Counted from the first letter of the stretch, positions 18,995-27,855 are shown. The stretch: 64,000 bases of DNA from BM003 sp963783695 (GCA_963783695.1 CAWAOM010000011.1:1-64000), one strand, 5' to 3'. The notes: generated by a model not told the origin, from the letters alone. Numbers and translations: made by a program.

Positions 18995-19537
18995 ATGCAA
19001 TGTTCAGAGAAAATCGCCGTCGCCGCGCAGGTTTGCCTCGCAGCCGTGACGCTCTGCGGCTGCGCTAGCATGCCGGAGGATGCGTTCGTGCTGGCACCGA
19101 CCTCATTGCAGGAACGCCGGCTGCAGAGCCGTAATTACGCGACGACCGACGATGCGATGCTACTGCGCGCCGGAGCAGGCGTGCTGCAGGACCTTGGTTA
19201 TGCCATCGACGAATCGAACGTCGAACTCGGCGTGCTGAGCGCATCCAAACGCATCGATGCGAAGGACGTGGGGCAGATAGCAACCGCGCTGATCATCTCC
19301 GCGTTGACCGGCAGCCCGACCCCGATCGACACCGAGCAGACCGTCCGGGTGTGCCTGGTGATGAACCGCAGTCTCGCGGATCCCGCTGCGTCGGTGGCGC
19401 GCATCACGATCCAGCGCGAAATCGTCAACGACCGCGGCCAGGTATCCAAAGCCGAGCCGATCGATGAACCGGAAATCTACCGGGCGTTCTTTGCCAAACT
19501 GTCGAAGGCGACCTTTCTGGAGGCAAACGAGATATGA
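18995..19537 (+). CDS. Lipoprotein, paralogue of the next gene
   Basis: About 180 residues. A signal peptide ends in lipobox TLCGC. The mature start includes a conserved ATTDDAMLLRAGAGVLQDLGYAIDESNVELGVLSASK block that recurs, with substitutions, in the next gene, so the two are tandem paralogues. The last third (EIYRAFFAKLSKATFLEANEI) also matches the neighbour's end. The fold is not recognised with certainty; the block TTDxAMLLR...LQDLGF is a repeated bacterial lipoprotein pattern of unknown role. Its stop shares ATGA with the next start. Confidence 0.75.
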   Translation: MQCSEKIAVAAQVCLAAVTLCGCASMPEDAFVLAPTSLQERRLQSRNYATTDDAMLLRAGAGVLQDLGYAIDESNVELGVLSASKRIDAKDVGQIATALIISALTGSPTPIDTEQTVRVCLVMNRSLADPAASVARITIQREIVNDRGQVSKAEPIDEPEIYRAFFAKLSKATFLEANEI

Positions 19538-19959
19538 AGACCGGTCTGAACTGGCTGGGATGGCTGCTGGTCACCGCTTTGCTCAGCGCCGGCTGCGCCA
19601 GCAAGCCGCCAACAAATATCATGACTGCTCCGAGCCAGGTGCAGATTCGCAGTTACCAGACCCGCGCATTCGACACGACCGACAGTGCGATGATGTTGCG
19701 CAGTATTATCGCCACGCTGCAGGACCTCGGCTTTGTCATCGACAAGGCCGACGAGGATCTCGGCGCAATCACCGGCACCAAGCTCAAGGGCTACAAGATC
19801 CGCATGACCGTGGTGGTCAGGCCGCGCGGCGAAACCCAGCTGCTGGTGCGCGCAAACGCCCACTACAACCTCGAGCCGATCGAGGACCCAAGACCCTACC
19901 AGGACTTTTTCGCGGCGCTCGGCAAAGGTGTATTCCTGACCGCACAAAACGTCGACTGA
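19534..19959 (+). CDS. Lipoprotein, shorter paralogue
   Basis: A 141-residue lipoprotein (lipobox LLSAGC) with the same core as the preceding gene: FDTTDSAMMLRSIIATLQDLGFVIDKADEDLGAITGTK, then a strand pair and an ending PYQDFFAALGKGVFLTAQN. The preceding protein carries extra residues between core and end that this one lacks. Coupling by ATGA and the shared domain suggest that the two proteins act together at the envelope, possibly as a heteromer; that is inference. It is convergent with putA, 34 bases away. Confidence 0.75.
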   Translation: MKTGLNWLGWLLVTALLSAGCASKPPTNIMTAPSQVQIRSYQTRAFDTTDSAMMLRSIIATLQDLGFVIDKADEDLGAITGTKLKGYKIRMTVVVRPRGETQLLVRANAHYNLEPIEDPRPYQDFFAALGKGVFLTAQNVD

Positions 19960-19993
19960 ATGATGGAGTCGGCCGCTGCCGGGCGGCTATGGG

Positions 19994-22900
19994 TTACAAA
20001 ACCGCGGCGCGTCCCTCGCTACCGTGTTCGCCGAGATTGCCATAGCGGTGATAGCTGTTGCTCAGGCTTTGTTCGAGCAGATACCACAGCAGCTCGATGC
20101 GGCCTCGCCCCAGCACCGGGGCGCCGGCAATGTAGACGCCCGGTTCCGCCGCCGCGGCAAATACCTGCGCCGGGACGCGCTCCGGCGCGGCGTAGCGCAC
20201 CCGCCGTGCCGCGCCGTCACGCAGCGCCTGAGCCAGTTGTGCGTCGCTCTGGTAAACGAACTCGATAGCGCCACCCCAGGCCTCGGTCATCCTCTCCAGC
20301 AAGGTCACCGCAGCGTGAACCGAGTCGGGATCACAGCTGACGATAGCGCGCGAACCGCTGCAGCGGGCCGCCGCGACACGCGCAAAAATCTCAAAAAGGC
20401 TGTCCTCGTCGTGGACCCTGATATGGATTTCGCCAACCGCAAGATAACGGCGGATATTGTCCTGGCCGACCAGCCGGAAGTGGTCGTGCTCGCGGCCGAA
20501 CTCCTGTTCCATCGCGTCTTCGAAACTCGCCACCGCGGCCGCCAGCCTGGTGTAATCCGCCAGGTTCACGTCGGGCGAAGATTCCGCCTCGCCGCGCAAG
20601 TCGCCGAGTAGCGTCTCGAGAAGAGCGTCCCTGCACGGGTCAGAGCCGGCGACCTCCTCCGTCTCCGAGAAATCCATGAACTGGGCTACGTAATTGGGTC
20701 CGCCGGCCTTGATCCCCGGTCCGAACGCCGATTTGCCCATGCCACCAAATGGCTGACGCAACACAATGGCCCCGGTCGTCGGCCGGTTGATATATAAGTT
20801 TCCGGCCCGAATCCGCGACTGCCACAACGCCTGCTCGCGATCATCGAGACTCTCGAGCCCGGAAGTCAGTCCGTAGCCGGTCTGGTTGACGAGGTCGATT
20901 GCATGCTCGAGGTCGCTCGCTTTCATCACCGCCAGCACGGGTCCGAACAATTCGGTCATATGCATGAAACTGCCGGGGCTGACATCCCATTTCACGCCGG
21001 GCGACCACAATCGGGGATTGTCACCGACCCGCCTCGGCATCACCGCCCAGCTTTCGCCTACATCGAGTTCCTTCAGGCCCCGTTCAAGGTCGCCCGCGGG
21101 CGGGCGAATCAACGGCCCGACGCGGGTGCGGCGATCCCAGGCCGATCCCACCGCGAGACTTCGCACCGCATCGCACAGGGTCTTGCGAAACTCCTCGTCG
21201 TCATACACCTCGGCTTCCAGTACCAGCAACGAGGTGGCGGAGCATTTTTGCCCGCTGTGGCCGAACGCCGAATGCAGGATGTTTTTTATTGCCTGATCGC
21301 GATCCGCCATCGCGGTAACGATGGTTGCATCCTTACCACCGGTCTCGGCAAGCAGGTTCATGTCCGGTCGCGCCGCGAGCATCTTCAGCGCGGTATCGGT
21401 TCCACCGGTCAGGATGACGGCACTGACCGCCGGATGCGCGGCGAGAGCCGCGCCGACGCCGGAGCCGGCGCATGGCATGAACTGCAGGACCTCGCGCGGA
21501 ATGCCCGCACGCCAAAACGCATTGCACAGCTCGTAGCCGGTGTAAACGGTGTCCGACGCCGGCTTGAGAATCACGCAGTTGCCCGCGGCCAGCGCCGCAG
21601 CGATACCCCCGCACGGAATAGCGATCGGGAAGTTCCACGGTGGAATGACCGCAACAACACCCTTTGGCCTTGCCTCAACGTGGTCGAGGGTATGGAAAAA
21701 AAATGCGGCGCGGCGATAGTAGTCGACGAAATCGACGGCTTCGGAGACTTCCGGATCGGACTCGAGCAGCGTCTTGCCGCCGTCGGCCATCGCCACGCCC
21801 GTCAGGGTCGCGCGGGCGCGGCGCAATTCGGCGGCGACCTTTGCCAGCAGGTCGGCACGGTCACGCGGCGCCATCTTGCGCCAACCGGCCCGGTCCGCCG
21901 TTGCGGTTGCGATGGCAGTATCAAGATCCTCGAGACTTGCCTCGAGATAACGCGCGACGACCACGTCGGGGCGCGACGGATCCACACAGTCCTTGATGGT
22001 GCGTCCGCTGCGGATTTCCACGCCGCCGACAACCAGCGGAACCTGCACCGGCACCTGTGTCCGTACTTCCCATTCAGCAATCAGATCGCGCGCCCACTGC
22101 AGGTTCTGCGGCAGCGCGAAATCGGTATCGGGCTCGTTCTGGAACCCGTCCAGCTGCGGCTCCGGCGACGATACCGGCGCAATCGGCTTGTTGCGGTCCT
22201 GGCGGCGCCGCGGCAACGCGTTTAGGCCCGGGATCAGGTCGAATGCAGCAAGGAATTGCATTTCCAGATCGCACCATTGCTCGGTGCCGACCTCGAGCTT
22301 GAACGCATGGCGAAGGAAATTGTCCGGCCCGGTATTCTCGTCGAGGCGACGTACCAGGTAGCCGATCGCATGGATGAAGTGTTCGCGCCGGGTGGCCGGC
22401 GCATACAACAGCAAATCGCCCGCAAGCTCGGTCAGTGCCCGGCGCTGATGATTCGCCATGCCCTCGAGCATCTCGAACTGGACCTTGTCGAGCGCGTCGC
22501 GCTCCCACGCGAGTACCAGACCGTAGGCCAGTTCGAACAGGTTGTGCGAGGCAAGCCCCACCCTTACCGCGGTGAGATTCTGCGGCTCCATCGCCTCATG
22601 GAGCATGCGCCGGTAATTTGCATCGACCTCCAGCTTGCTCGCATAAGGCGCATGGGCCCAGCCATGCAGGCTCGCGTCGACTTTTTCCATTTCCAGGTTG
22701 GCACCCTTGACCAGCCGAATCGTCACCGGAGCGCCCCCGGCCGCCACCCGCCCGCGCGCCCAGGCGTTGATCTCGCGCTGCACGTGCCAGGCGTCGGGCA
22801 GGTAGGCCTGTAACGCGATGCCGGCGCCGGACTGCTCCAGCCCGGGGCGGTCCAGCGTGCGCATAAAAGCGGCCGCGGTCACGCCCATGTCGCGATATTC

Positions 22901-23683
22901 CTCCATATCGAGATAGACGAACTTGGGTATCTCCGCACCGTCCGGGCGGCGGTAACGCATCCGCGCCGCCTCGCGATAGAGCAATTCCATCCGGTCACTC
23001 AGAACCGCGACCGTGTCTTCCCATGCCAGCGAGGAAATCTGCGAGAAAATCGTCGATATCTTGACCGAGATACACTCGATTTCCGGTTGCTGCAGCGCTT
23101 CGAGGTAGGTCTGCAGCCGCGCTTCGGCCGCCTCCTCGCCAAGCAGCGCTTCGCCGAGGAAATTTACGTTCATCCTGAGTCCCGCGGCAGAGCGCGCCTG
23201 CAGATGCGGCAGCAACACGTCCGGCTCGGCGGGCAGGATCACATTCGCGGTCTCGTCGCGCATTTTTTCCCGCATAACCGGCACCGCGACACCCGGGAGA
23301 TAACGGCCAAACGATTGAAACCCCTTCAACAAAGTCCGGTCGAGCGCGGAAAAAAAGCGCGGGATGCCCTGCACGTCGAACAAATGAATCAGCTGGTCGG
23401 CCGCGCGCAGCGGGCGCTTGGCGCGCAATGCCTGATCAGTCATCTGCATCAGCGTCGCCTTGTCGTGCGGCATCTCCATCATCCGCTCGAGTTCGCGCTG
23501 CTGGCGCTTTTCGGCCGGAATCTGCAACTGCATCGCGCGGCTTTGCAGATGCCGCGCAATATGCAGCGCGCGCTGAACGCTGACCGATTGCCGTGGCGCG
23601 GCGTCCGGTTCGAAATTGCGCAATACCTGTTCCAGAGAACGAACGCCGGGCGTACCGCCCAGAGTTTGTGCGGTGGTTCCCAT
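19994..23683 (-). CDS. putA: Bifunctional proline dehydrogenase / L-glutamate gamma-semialdehyde dehydrogenase PutA
   Basis: A 1229-residue enzyme that oxidises proline to glutamate in two steps with substrate channelling. The FAD-binding PRODH barrel includes KISTIFSQIS, YLDMEEYRDM, LQAYLPDA and RLVKGANLEMEK. The NAD-dependent ALDH domain has PPWNFPIAIPCGGIAAALAAGN, the conserved Glu in AETGGKD and the nucleophile in SGQKCSATS (near residue 813). A further ~200-residue C-terminal region follows. There is no N-terminal ribbon-helix-helix, so it should not be a DNA-binding PutA and resembles the longer non-regulatory type. The start at 23683 is set by a strong AGGAGGA; a frame open further upstream is ignored. 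Confidence 0.95.
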   Translation of the reverse strand: MGTTAQTLGGTPGVRSLEQVLRNFEPDAAPRQSVSVQRALHIARHLQSRAMQLQIPAEKRQQRELERMMEMPHDKATLMQMTDQALRAKRPLRAADQLIHLFDVQGIPRFFSALDRTLLKGFQSFGRYLPGVAVPVMREKMRDETANVILPAEPDVLLPHLQARSAAGLRMNVNFLGEALLGEEAAEARLQTYLEALQQPEIECISVKISTIFSQISSLAWEDTVAVLSDRMELLYREAARMRYRRPDGAEIPKFVYLDMEEYRDMGVTAAAFMRTLDRPGLEQSGAGIALQAYLPDAWHVQREINAWARGRVAAGGAPVTIRLVKGANLEMEKVDASLHGWAHAPYASKLEVDANYRRMLHEAMEPQNLTAVRVGLASHNLFELAYGLVLAWERDALDKVQFEMLEGMANHQRRALTELAGDLLLYAPATRREHFIHAIGYLVRRLDENTGPDNFLRHAFKLEVGTEQWCDLEMQFLAAFDLIPGLNALPRRRQDRNKPIAPVSSPEPQLDGFQNEPDTDFALPQNLQWARDLIAEWEVRTQVPVQVPLVVGGVEIRSGRTIKDCVDPSRPDVVVARYLEASLEDLDTAIATATADRAGWRKMAPRDRADLLAKVAAELRRARATLTGVAMADGGKTLLESDPEVSEAVDFVDYYRRAAFFFHTLDHVEARPKGVVAVIPPWNFPIAIPCGGIAAALAAGNCVILKPASDTVYTGYELCNAFWRAGIPREVLQFMPCAGSGVGAALAAHPAVSAVILTGGTDTALKMLAARPDMNLLAETGGKDATIVTAMADRDQAIKNILHSAFGHSGQKCSATSLLVLEAEVYDDEEFRKTLCDAVRSLAVGSAWDRRTRVGPLIRPPAGDLERGLKELDVGESWAVMPRRVGDNPRLWSPGVKWDVSPGSFMHMTELFGPVLAVMKASDLEHAIDLVNQTGYGLTSGLESLDDREQALWQSRIRAGNLYINRPTTGAIVLRQPFGGMGKSAFGPGIKAGGPNYVAQFMDFSETEEVAGSDPCRDALLETLLGDLRGEAESSPDVNLADYTRLAAAVASFEDAMEQEFGREHDHFRLVGQDNIRRYLAVGEIHIRVHDEDSLFEIFARVAAARCSGSRAIVSCDPDSVHAAVTLLERMTEAWGGAIEFVYQSDAQLAQALRDGAARRVRYAAPERVPAQVFAAAAEPGVYIAGAPVLGRGRIELLWYLLEQSLSNSYHRYGNLGEHGSEGRAAVL

Positions 23684-23883
23684 GACGGGTCCTCCTGGCG
23701 GTGTCCGGCGCCCGGTTGCGGGTACGGAGTACCGACATAATCGAGCGATATTGTCTTGCGCGCGCGCCGCACCGCCAATCCGCAATTGCCGCAGCCGGGC
23801 AGGAAAACCACGGAAACCGCGGCCTCCCGGCGCACGCCCAATCCCGATGGAACTTGGCGGTCAAGACTCACTCTAAATCTGGG

Positions 23884-23999
23884 AGCGAATTGGCGTCGCT
23901 CGCCCGCTACCCTCCCTGAGCGGGCCAGCTCCCGGATTCCCCAGAACCGGGTAGCTTGCCCCGGTGTCGTACCCCTAGGCAGACACCGGGGTTTTTTTT
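23884..23999 (+). ncRNA. Candidate small RNA in the polA-engB (Spot 42/ErsA) position
   Basis: No gene on the plus strand explains the strong plus-strand terminator that abuts engB, so a short transcript is inferred from roughly 23884 to the T-run. Its length (~115 bases) is close to Spot 42 (109) and ErsA (about 130). In E. coli spf, and in Pseudomonas ersA, lie between polA and engB/yihA, transcribed like polA with engB facing the terminator; the same orientation is seen here, although lipoprotein genes and putA now lie between polA and the candidate. A weak promoter guess is TTGGCG at 23854 with TAAATC at 23874. No sequence homology to Spot 42 or ErsA is claimed. Confidence 0.4.
23959..23999 (+). 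terminator. Rho-independent terminator facing engB
   Basis: A perfect 10-bp stem CCCCGGTGTC (23959-23968) / GACACCGGGG (23982-23991) with a 13-base loop is followed directly by eight T residues. On the minus strand no T-run follows the stem, so it terminates plus-strand transcription only. The T-run ends at the stop codon of the convergent engB gene. Confidence 0.88.
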
Positions 24000-24585
24000 A
24001 TTCTGAATCAAGCATTTGCTCGAGATAGTCGCGAGCTTCATCGGCTCCGGTTATTTTTGTTGCCGAGAACAGTTGCGCGGTGGCGCGCCCATCCAGCGCT
24101 TTGCGGACCGCGAGCAGCGTGCTCGCGGCCTTACCCCGGCTCAGCTTGTCCGCCTTGGTCAGTAATACGTGCACCGGGCACCGTACCGAGCTGGCCAGCT
24201 CCAGCATCAGATCGTCGAATCGCGTCATCGGGTGACGGCAGTCCATGATCAGAAACAGCCCGTGAAGCGCTGCCCGGCCGTCGAAATAGCCGCCCATCAG
24301 GTCATGCCACTGGGCCTTGACCCTGTCCGGCACCCTGGCATAGCCATACCCGGGCAGATCCACCAGCCGCGCGCCTTCGCGGAGGTGAAAGAAGTTGATC
24401 ATCTGGGTACGTCCGGGCGTTTTACTGGTGCGTGCCAGCGCCCGGCGTTGCACCAGCACGTTCAAAGCCGACGACTTCCCGGCGTTGGAGCGGCCGGCGA
24501 AAGCCACCTCGACGCCGTCGTCGGCGACGAAATCTTCCGGTCGCGGCGCGCTCTTGATGAAATGGACATCGGGATACAGGGACAT
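23998..24585 (-). CDS. engB: Ribosome biogenesis GTP-binding protein EngB (YihA/YsxC)
   Basis: A 195-residue TrmE-Era-EngA-EngB-Septin-like GTPase. Motifs are G1 GRSNAGKSSALNVL, the G2-region TSKTPGRTQMINFF, G3 DLPGYGYA, G4 TKADKLSRG and G5 SATK. EngB is needed for late 50S ribosomal subunit assembly. Length is standard. It is divergent from cytochrome c4, and its 3' end touches the plus-strand terminator of the candidate small RNA. Confidence 0.95.
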   Translation of the reverse strand: MSLYPDVHFIKSAPRPEDFVADDGVEVAFAGRSNAGKSSALNVLVQRRALARTSKTPGRTQMINFFHLREGARLVDLPGYGYARVPDRVKAQWHDLMGGYFDGRAALHGLFLIMDCRHPMTRFDDLMLELASSVRCPVHVLLTKADKLSRGKAASTLLAVRKALDGRATAQLFSATKITGADEARDYLEQMLDSE

Positions 24586-24727
24586 CGGGGTAGGATAATA
24601 GCGCTCTTTTGTGGTTACGGCGCAGCGTCCGTGTCGTGTACAATTCGCCTTTCGTGCCGGCCGTCGGGGGACAATACCGCCGCAGCCGGCGCCACTACAA
24701 GAACGTCATCAAGCGGAGTTTCGGCTA

Positions 24728-25360
24728 ATGAGCAGAATCCTCGCCTCCCTTGTACTGATCCTGGGCGTCAGCACACACGCGCTGGCGGCCGGCTCGGTCG
24801 AAGCGGGCCAGAGTAAATCGGTAACCTGCGCCGCCTGTCACGGGCCTGACGGCAATAGCGTCAACCCGGAGTGGCCAAGTATCGCGGGTCAACATCTGTC
24901 CTATCTGCAATCGCAGCTCACTGCGTTTCGTGACGGCGCGCGGCAGAACGCGTTGATGTCACCGCAGGCTATGAACCTGAGCGACGAAGACATCGCGGAC
25001 CTCGCGGCCTACTACGCGGCACAGGCGAGCAAGGGCGGCACGACCAATCCCGAGTTGGCCGCACTCGGTGAGCGGCTGTACCGCGGCGGCGACCGCGCCA
25101 GCGGTGTCGCTGCATGCAGCGCCTGTCACGGGCCCTCCGGTCGCGGCAACCCGGCCGCGGACTACCCGTCGATCCAGGGCCAGCATGCGACCTACATCGC
25201 CGCCCAGCTGCGCGCTTACGCGAGCGGGGAACGCAAATCGGATATGAATCAAATGATGCGCAATGTCGCAGCGGCAATGAGCGAAGAGCAGATTGCCGCC
25301 GTGGCCGCCTATATTCAGGGCCTGCGCGATGAAATCCCCAGCGGCTATCAATCGCCGTAA
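24728..25360 (+). CDS. Cytochrome c4 (diheme c-type cytochrome)
   Basis: About 210 residues. A signal peptide ends at ALAAGS, followed by two class I c-type heme domains, each with C-x2-C-H (CAACH and CSACH) and a distal methionine region (ALMSPQAMNL; DMNQMMRNVAAAM). The two-domain repeat, GPDGNS and GPSGRGNPAADYPSIQGQH segments are typical of cytochrome c4, a periplasmic electron carrier feeding terminal oxidases such as cbb3. The ATG at 24728 gives a proper signal peptide; a longer upstream frame is ignored. dsbA follows 22 bases later, as in many gammaproteobacteria. Confidence 0.92.
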   Translation: MSRILASLVLILGVSTHALAAGSVEAGQSKSVTCAACHGPDGNSVNPEWPSIAGQHLSYLQSQLTAFRDGARQNALMSPQAMNLSDEDIADLAAYYAAQASKGGTTNPELAALGERLYRGGDRASGVAACSACHGPSGRGNPAADYPSIQGQHATYIAAQLRAYASGERKSDMNQMMRNVAAAMSEEQIAAVAAYIQGLRDEIPSGYQSP

Positions 25361-25382
25361 GGACGTAAGGAGAGCAAACAAA

Positions 25383-26204
25383 ATGAAACTGGTTAAATTC
25401 TGGGCACTGGCGGCGTTATTACCGTTGTACGCCTGCAGTGCGGACGACAATGATATGCAGCCCGAGCCGGCTCCGGTGGTGAGTTCACCACAGGCGAAGG
25501 CGCCGCAGGCCGAAACTGCTCCGACGACTGAGGCCGTGGCTGAGGAAGTCGTCGAGGCGGGCGAAGAAGTGGCGACCGAGACCGGCAGCCAGAGCGAGAT
25601 CGTGCTGGCCCAGGCCGCGACCGCGGCGGCCGTCAAGTCGAAATTCGTCGCAGGCCAGGACTACGAAATCGTCAAGCCCGCACAGCCAACCAGTGTCGGC
25701 CCGGGCGAAGTCGAAGTGCTCGAGTTCTTTATGTACACATGCCCGCATTGTTTCAATTTCGAACCGCACATCAATAATTACATCGCCGACAAGCCTGGCT
25801 ATGTGAAAATCCAGCGGGTGCCGGTGTTGTTCAACGATGTCGCGATTCTGCACGCGCGCGCCTACTACACCGCGGAGATTCTCGGCGTACTCGACAAGAC
25901 GCATTTGCCAATGTTCGAAGAGATTCATATCAACCGCAACATGCTGTCGACCGAGAGCGAACTCGAGGACTTCTTCGCGTCACTCGGCGTGGACCGCGAG
26001 AAATTCCGCGGAACATTCAAATCGTTCGCAGTCGAAGGCAAGCTGAAGAAAGGCGCCACTACCGCGCAGCGGCTGAAGATCACATCGGTTCCGTTCGTCG
26101 CAATTAACGGCAAGTACAAGACCGCCGGCAGCATGACGAAGAGCTACGACAAGGTCATCGAAGTAATCGAAGACCTGACCGCGGTGGAACACAACAATCC
26201 TTAA
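25383..26204 (+). CDS. dsbA: Thiol:disulfide interchange protein DsbA, lipoprotein type
   Basis: A 273-residue DsbA. The thioredoxin-fold active site is C-P-H-C in EFFMYTCPHCFNFEP; the cis-proline loop is ITSVPFVAINGKY. It oxidises cysteine pairs in secreted proteins. Unlike typical DsbA, the signal peptide ends in a lipobox (PLYAC, Cys near residue 18), so the protein is probably membrane-anchored. It is followed by an acidic, Pro/Ala/Glu-rich linker of about 65 residues before the catalytic domain. Placement right after cytochrome c4 is conserved in many relatives. The start at 25383 gives the lipoprotein signal; an earlier in-frame ATG at 25293 falls inside the cytochrome gene. Confidence 0.9.
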   Translation: MKLVKFWALAALLPLYACSADDNDMQPEPAPVVSSPQAKAPQAETAPTTEAVAEEVVEAGEEVATETGSQSEIVLAQAATAAAVKSKFVAGQDYEIVKPAQPTSVGPGEVEVLEFFMYTCPHCFNFEPHINNYIADKPGYVKIQRVPVLFNDVAILHARAYYTAEILGVLDKTHLPMFEEIHINRNMLSTESELEDFFASLGVDREKFRGTFKSFAVEGKLKKGATTAQRLKITSVPFVAINGKYKTAGSMTKSYDKVIEVIEDLTAVEHNNP

Positions 26205-26303
26205 TGAGCGATAGCTCAGCCTGGTAAGGACCGGCCGTTCGCCAGGAAACGAACGCGGCGGTCCGAACCTCCGGCCAGGGATACCGGCCAAACAAGAGCT
26301 TCC

Positions 26304-26380
<77 letters not shown>

Positions 26381-26397
26381 TACACGAAAGGTCCGTT

Positions 26398-27676
26398 CCG
26401 GGCAGATGGGTTACAGGTGATTCCGATCACATAGGTAACACATTTGAACGGAACGGGTCTTGGATTGGCTCCAGTCGACACGTCTCGGCATCGAAGTAGC
26501 GGAGGTCGTACTGCATGAAGCTGACGAGCCAAACGCTGTTTGTGACCTGCTTGACGCCGACCTTTTGGCCGGCGAAGACGGTGGAGAGGTTGATCTTCCG
26601 CCGTTGGTAGCAAATCCGCCCGCAGCTCGTGACCAGCGCGGTCCGATCATGAAACGGATACTCGAGGTCCTCCAGTCCTCGATAGGGCTTGGAGGATTTT
26701 TTGTATTGCTCTGCGGGCACCTGCATGTTCAGCGCCTGGTGCGGCCGGTCCTCGTTGTAGTAGCGGATGAAGTCGTCGAAGCGAGCTTGCTGGACGAGGA
26801 AGTTCTCGGCAGCGGGCTGGGTGGCTTCCTTCTTGAGCGTGAGGTGCATGCGTTCATGACGACCGTTCTGTTCGGGGTGGCCGGGCTTGATGCGCTCGAT
26901 GTGGATGCCGAGGCGTAGCCACCAGACGGAGAGTCTCGACAGTCCGTAGAGCGCGTTGGGGCTCGAGAAGGGTACGCCGTTGTCCGTTCGGATGGTCGTG
27001 GGCAGCCCGAAGTCCTTGAAGGCACGCTCGAAAACGCTGAAAGCGAAGGCTTCCTTGGTGGTGGCCAGGGCGTCACAGGTAATCAGGAAGCGGCTGGCGT
27101 AGTCGGTGATCGTCAGGGGATAACAGTAGCGGCGATCGGCGAGCATGAACTCGCCCTTGTAGTCGGCGCACCAGAGTTCGTTGGGCTCGGTGACGTGGGC
27201 GATGGCGGTGCCACGGGCCTTGTGGCGCTTGCGTTTGCGCCGCTTGACGAGGCCGTGGCGATCGAGGACGGCGTGGACCGTGCTGATGGCCGGGCAGTGG
27301 ATGTCCGGGTAGAGCCGCCTGAGCTTCTCACGAATCTTGGGGGCACCCCAGTGGGGATACTCCTTCTTGAGGCTGACGATGAGCTTCTCGATCTGCATCG
27401 GCAGCTGGCTAGCTTGCCGGTAAGGCCTTCGGCTGCGATCCGTCAGGCCATCAATACCGCAGTCCTTGTAGCGGTTGTAGATCTTGTAGCCGGTCTTGCG
27501 CGAGATACCGAACTCACGGCAGAGACTGGCCATCTTCTCGCCATCGAGCAGGCGGGCGATGAATCGGAGGCGTTCTTCCACGACATTACACTCCTTCCAG
27601 GGCATGAACTCTCTCCCGCCAAAAGGGAGAAAGTGTTACCCATGTGCCCGGAATGAAGTGTTACCTGTGTGTCGGG
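26398..27676 (-). mobile_element. IS481-family insertion sequence
   Basis: An element of about 1.28 kb holding one full-length transposase. The left end (from 26398, CCGGGCAGATGGGTTACAGG) and the reverse complement of the right end (to 27676, CCCGACACACAGGTAACACT) are imperfect inverted repeats over about 45 bases. Each end carries the inner repeat TTCCGRNCACATRGGTAACAC. The exact termini and any target duplication could not be fixed by eye. It sits between tRNA-Arg and the hairpin at 27682, probably splitting the tRNA from its terminator. Confidence 0.8.
26427..27605 (-). CDS. IS481-family transposase
   Basis: A 392-residue transposase. An N-terminal helix-turn-helix (MASLCREFGISRKTGYKIYNRY) and a second HTH-like part (LIVSLKKEYPHWGAPKIREKL) precede an rve integrase core. 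The catalytic DDE residues are D148 in WCADYKGEF, D208 in IRTDNGVPF and E251 in PEQNGRHERMH. A C-terminal region of about 90 residues is typical of the family. The frame is intact, so the element may still be active. It uses the same high-GC codon style as its host. Confidence 0.93.
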   Translation of the reverse strand: MPWKECNVVEERLRFIARLLDGEKMASLCREFGISRKTGYKIYNRYKDCGIDGLTDRSRRPYRQASQLPMQIEKLIVSLKKEYPHWGAPKIREKLRRLYPDIHCPAISTVHAVLDRHGLVKRRKRKRHKARGTAIAHVTEPNELWCADYKGEFMLADRRYCYPLTITDYASRFLITCDALATTKEAFAFSVFERAFKDFGLPTTIRTDNGVPFSSPNALYGLSRLSVWWLRLGIHIERIKPGHPEQNGRHERMHLTLKKEATQPAAENFLVQQARFDDFIRYYNEDRPHQALNMQVPAEQYKKSSKPYRGLEDLEYPFHDRTALVTSCGRICYQRRKINLSTVFAGQKVGVKQVTNSVWLVSFMQYDLRYFDAETCRLEPIQDPFRSNVLPM

Positions 27677-27681
27677 AAGGA

Positions 27682-27708
27682 CAAAAAGGTCCCAGCGGGG
27701 CCTTTTTG
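27682..27708 (+). terminator. Probable tRNA-Arg terminator, displaced by the IS
   Basis: AAAAAGGTCCC-AGC-GGGGCCTTTTT forms an 11-bp stem (one G-T pair) ending in a T-run on the plus strand. No plus-strand gene lies between it and the IS, so the most likely original transcript is the tRNA-Arg 1.3 kb upstream, now separated by the insertion. The wild-type order is inferred. Confidence 0.6.
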
Positions 27709-27721
27709 TGTATGTGGCCCC

Positions 27722-27855
27722 CGGGCGCTCTGGTTCGGACCTCACGGTTCGACAAGCCGACGAAGTCGGCGCAGAACGTCGACGCACCGCGGCGACGGCC
27801 CCGCCGGGGTGAGCGAGCCTCGCGAGCGAATCATCCTCTCGGGCGCTCTGGTTCG
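27722..27855. repeat. Short direct repeats echoing the tRNA-Arg 3' end
   Basis: Two copies of CGGGCGCTCTGGTTCG occur at 27722-27737 and 27840-27855. The second is preceded by ATCCTCT, so ATCCTCTCGGGCGC at 27833-27846 exactly repeats 14 bases of the tRNA-Arg 3' half (26363-26376). Partial copies of a tRNA end downstream of the tRNA are what site-specific integration into tRNA genes leaves behind. No integrase is seen between the copies. The rest of the 27709-27940 spacer shows no gene. Confidence 0.45.

Noticed and set aside
20903..22225. A 440-codon plus-strand frame inside putA
   Set aside because: It is antisense to conserved PRODH/ALDH coding sequence, Arg-rich with no motifs; a high-GC shadow frame.
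23880..23960. CCCTGAGCGGGCCAG recalls a segment of 6S RNA
   Set aside because: The length and closing stem of 6S RNA are absent; only a short stretch matches, so no 6S RNA is called.
26205..26303. GAGCGATAGCTCAGCCTGGTA after dsbA looks like a tRNA D-arm
   Set aside because: The following bases do not complete an anticodon or T arm, and no matching acceptor stem was found; chance or a very old tRNA fragment.
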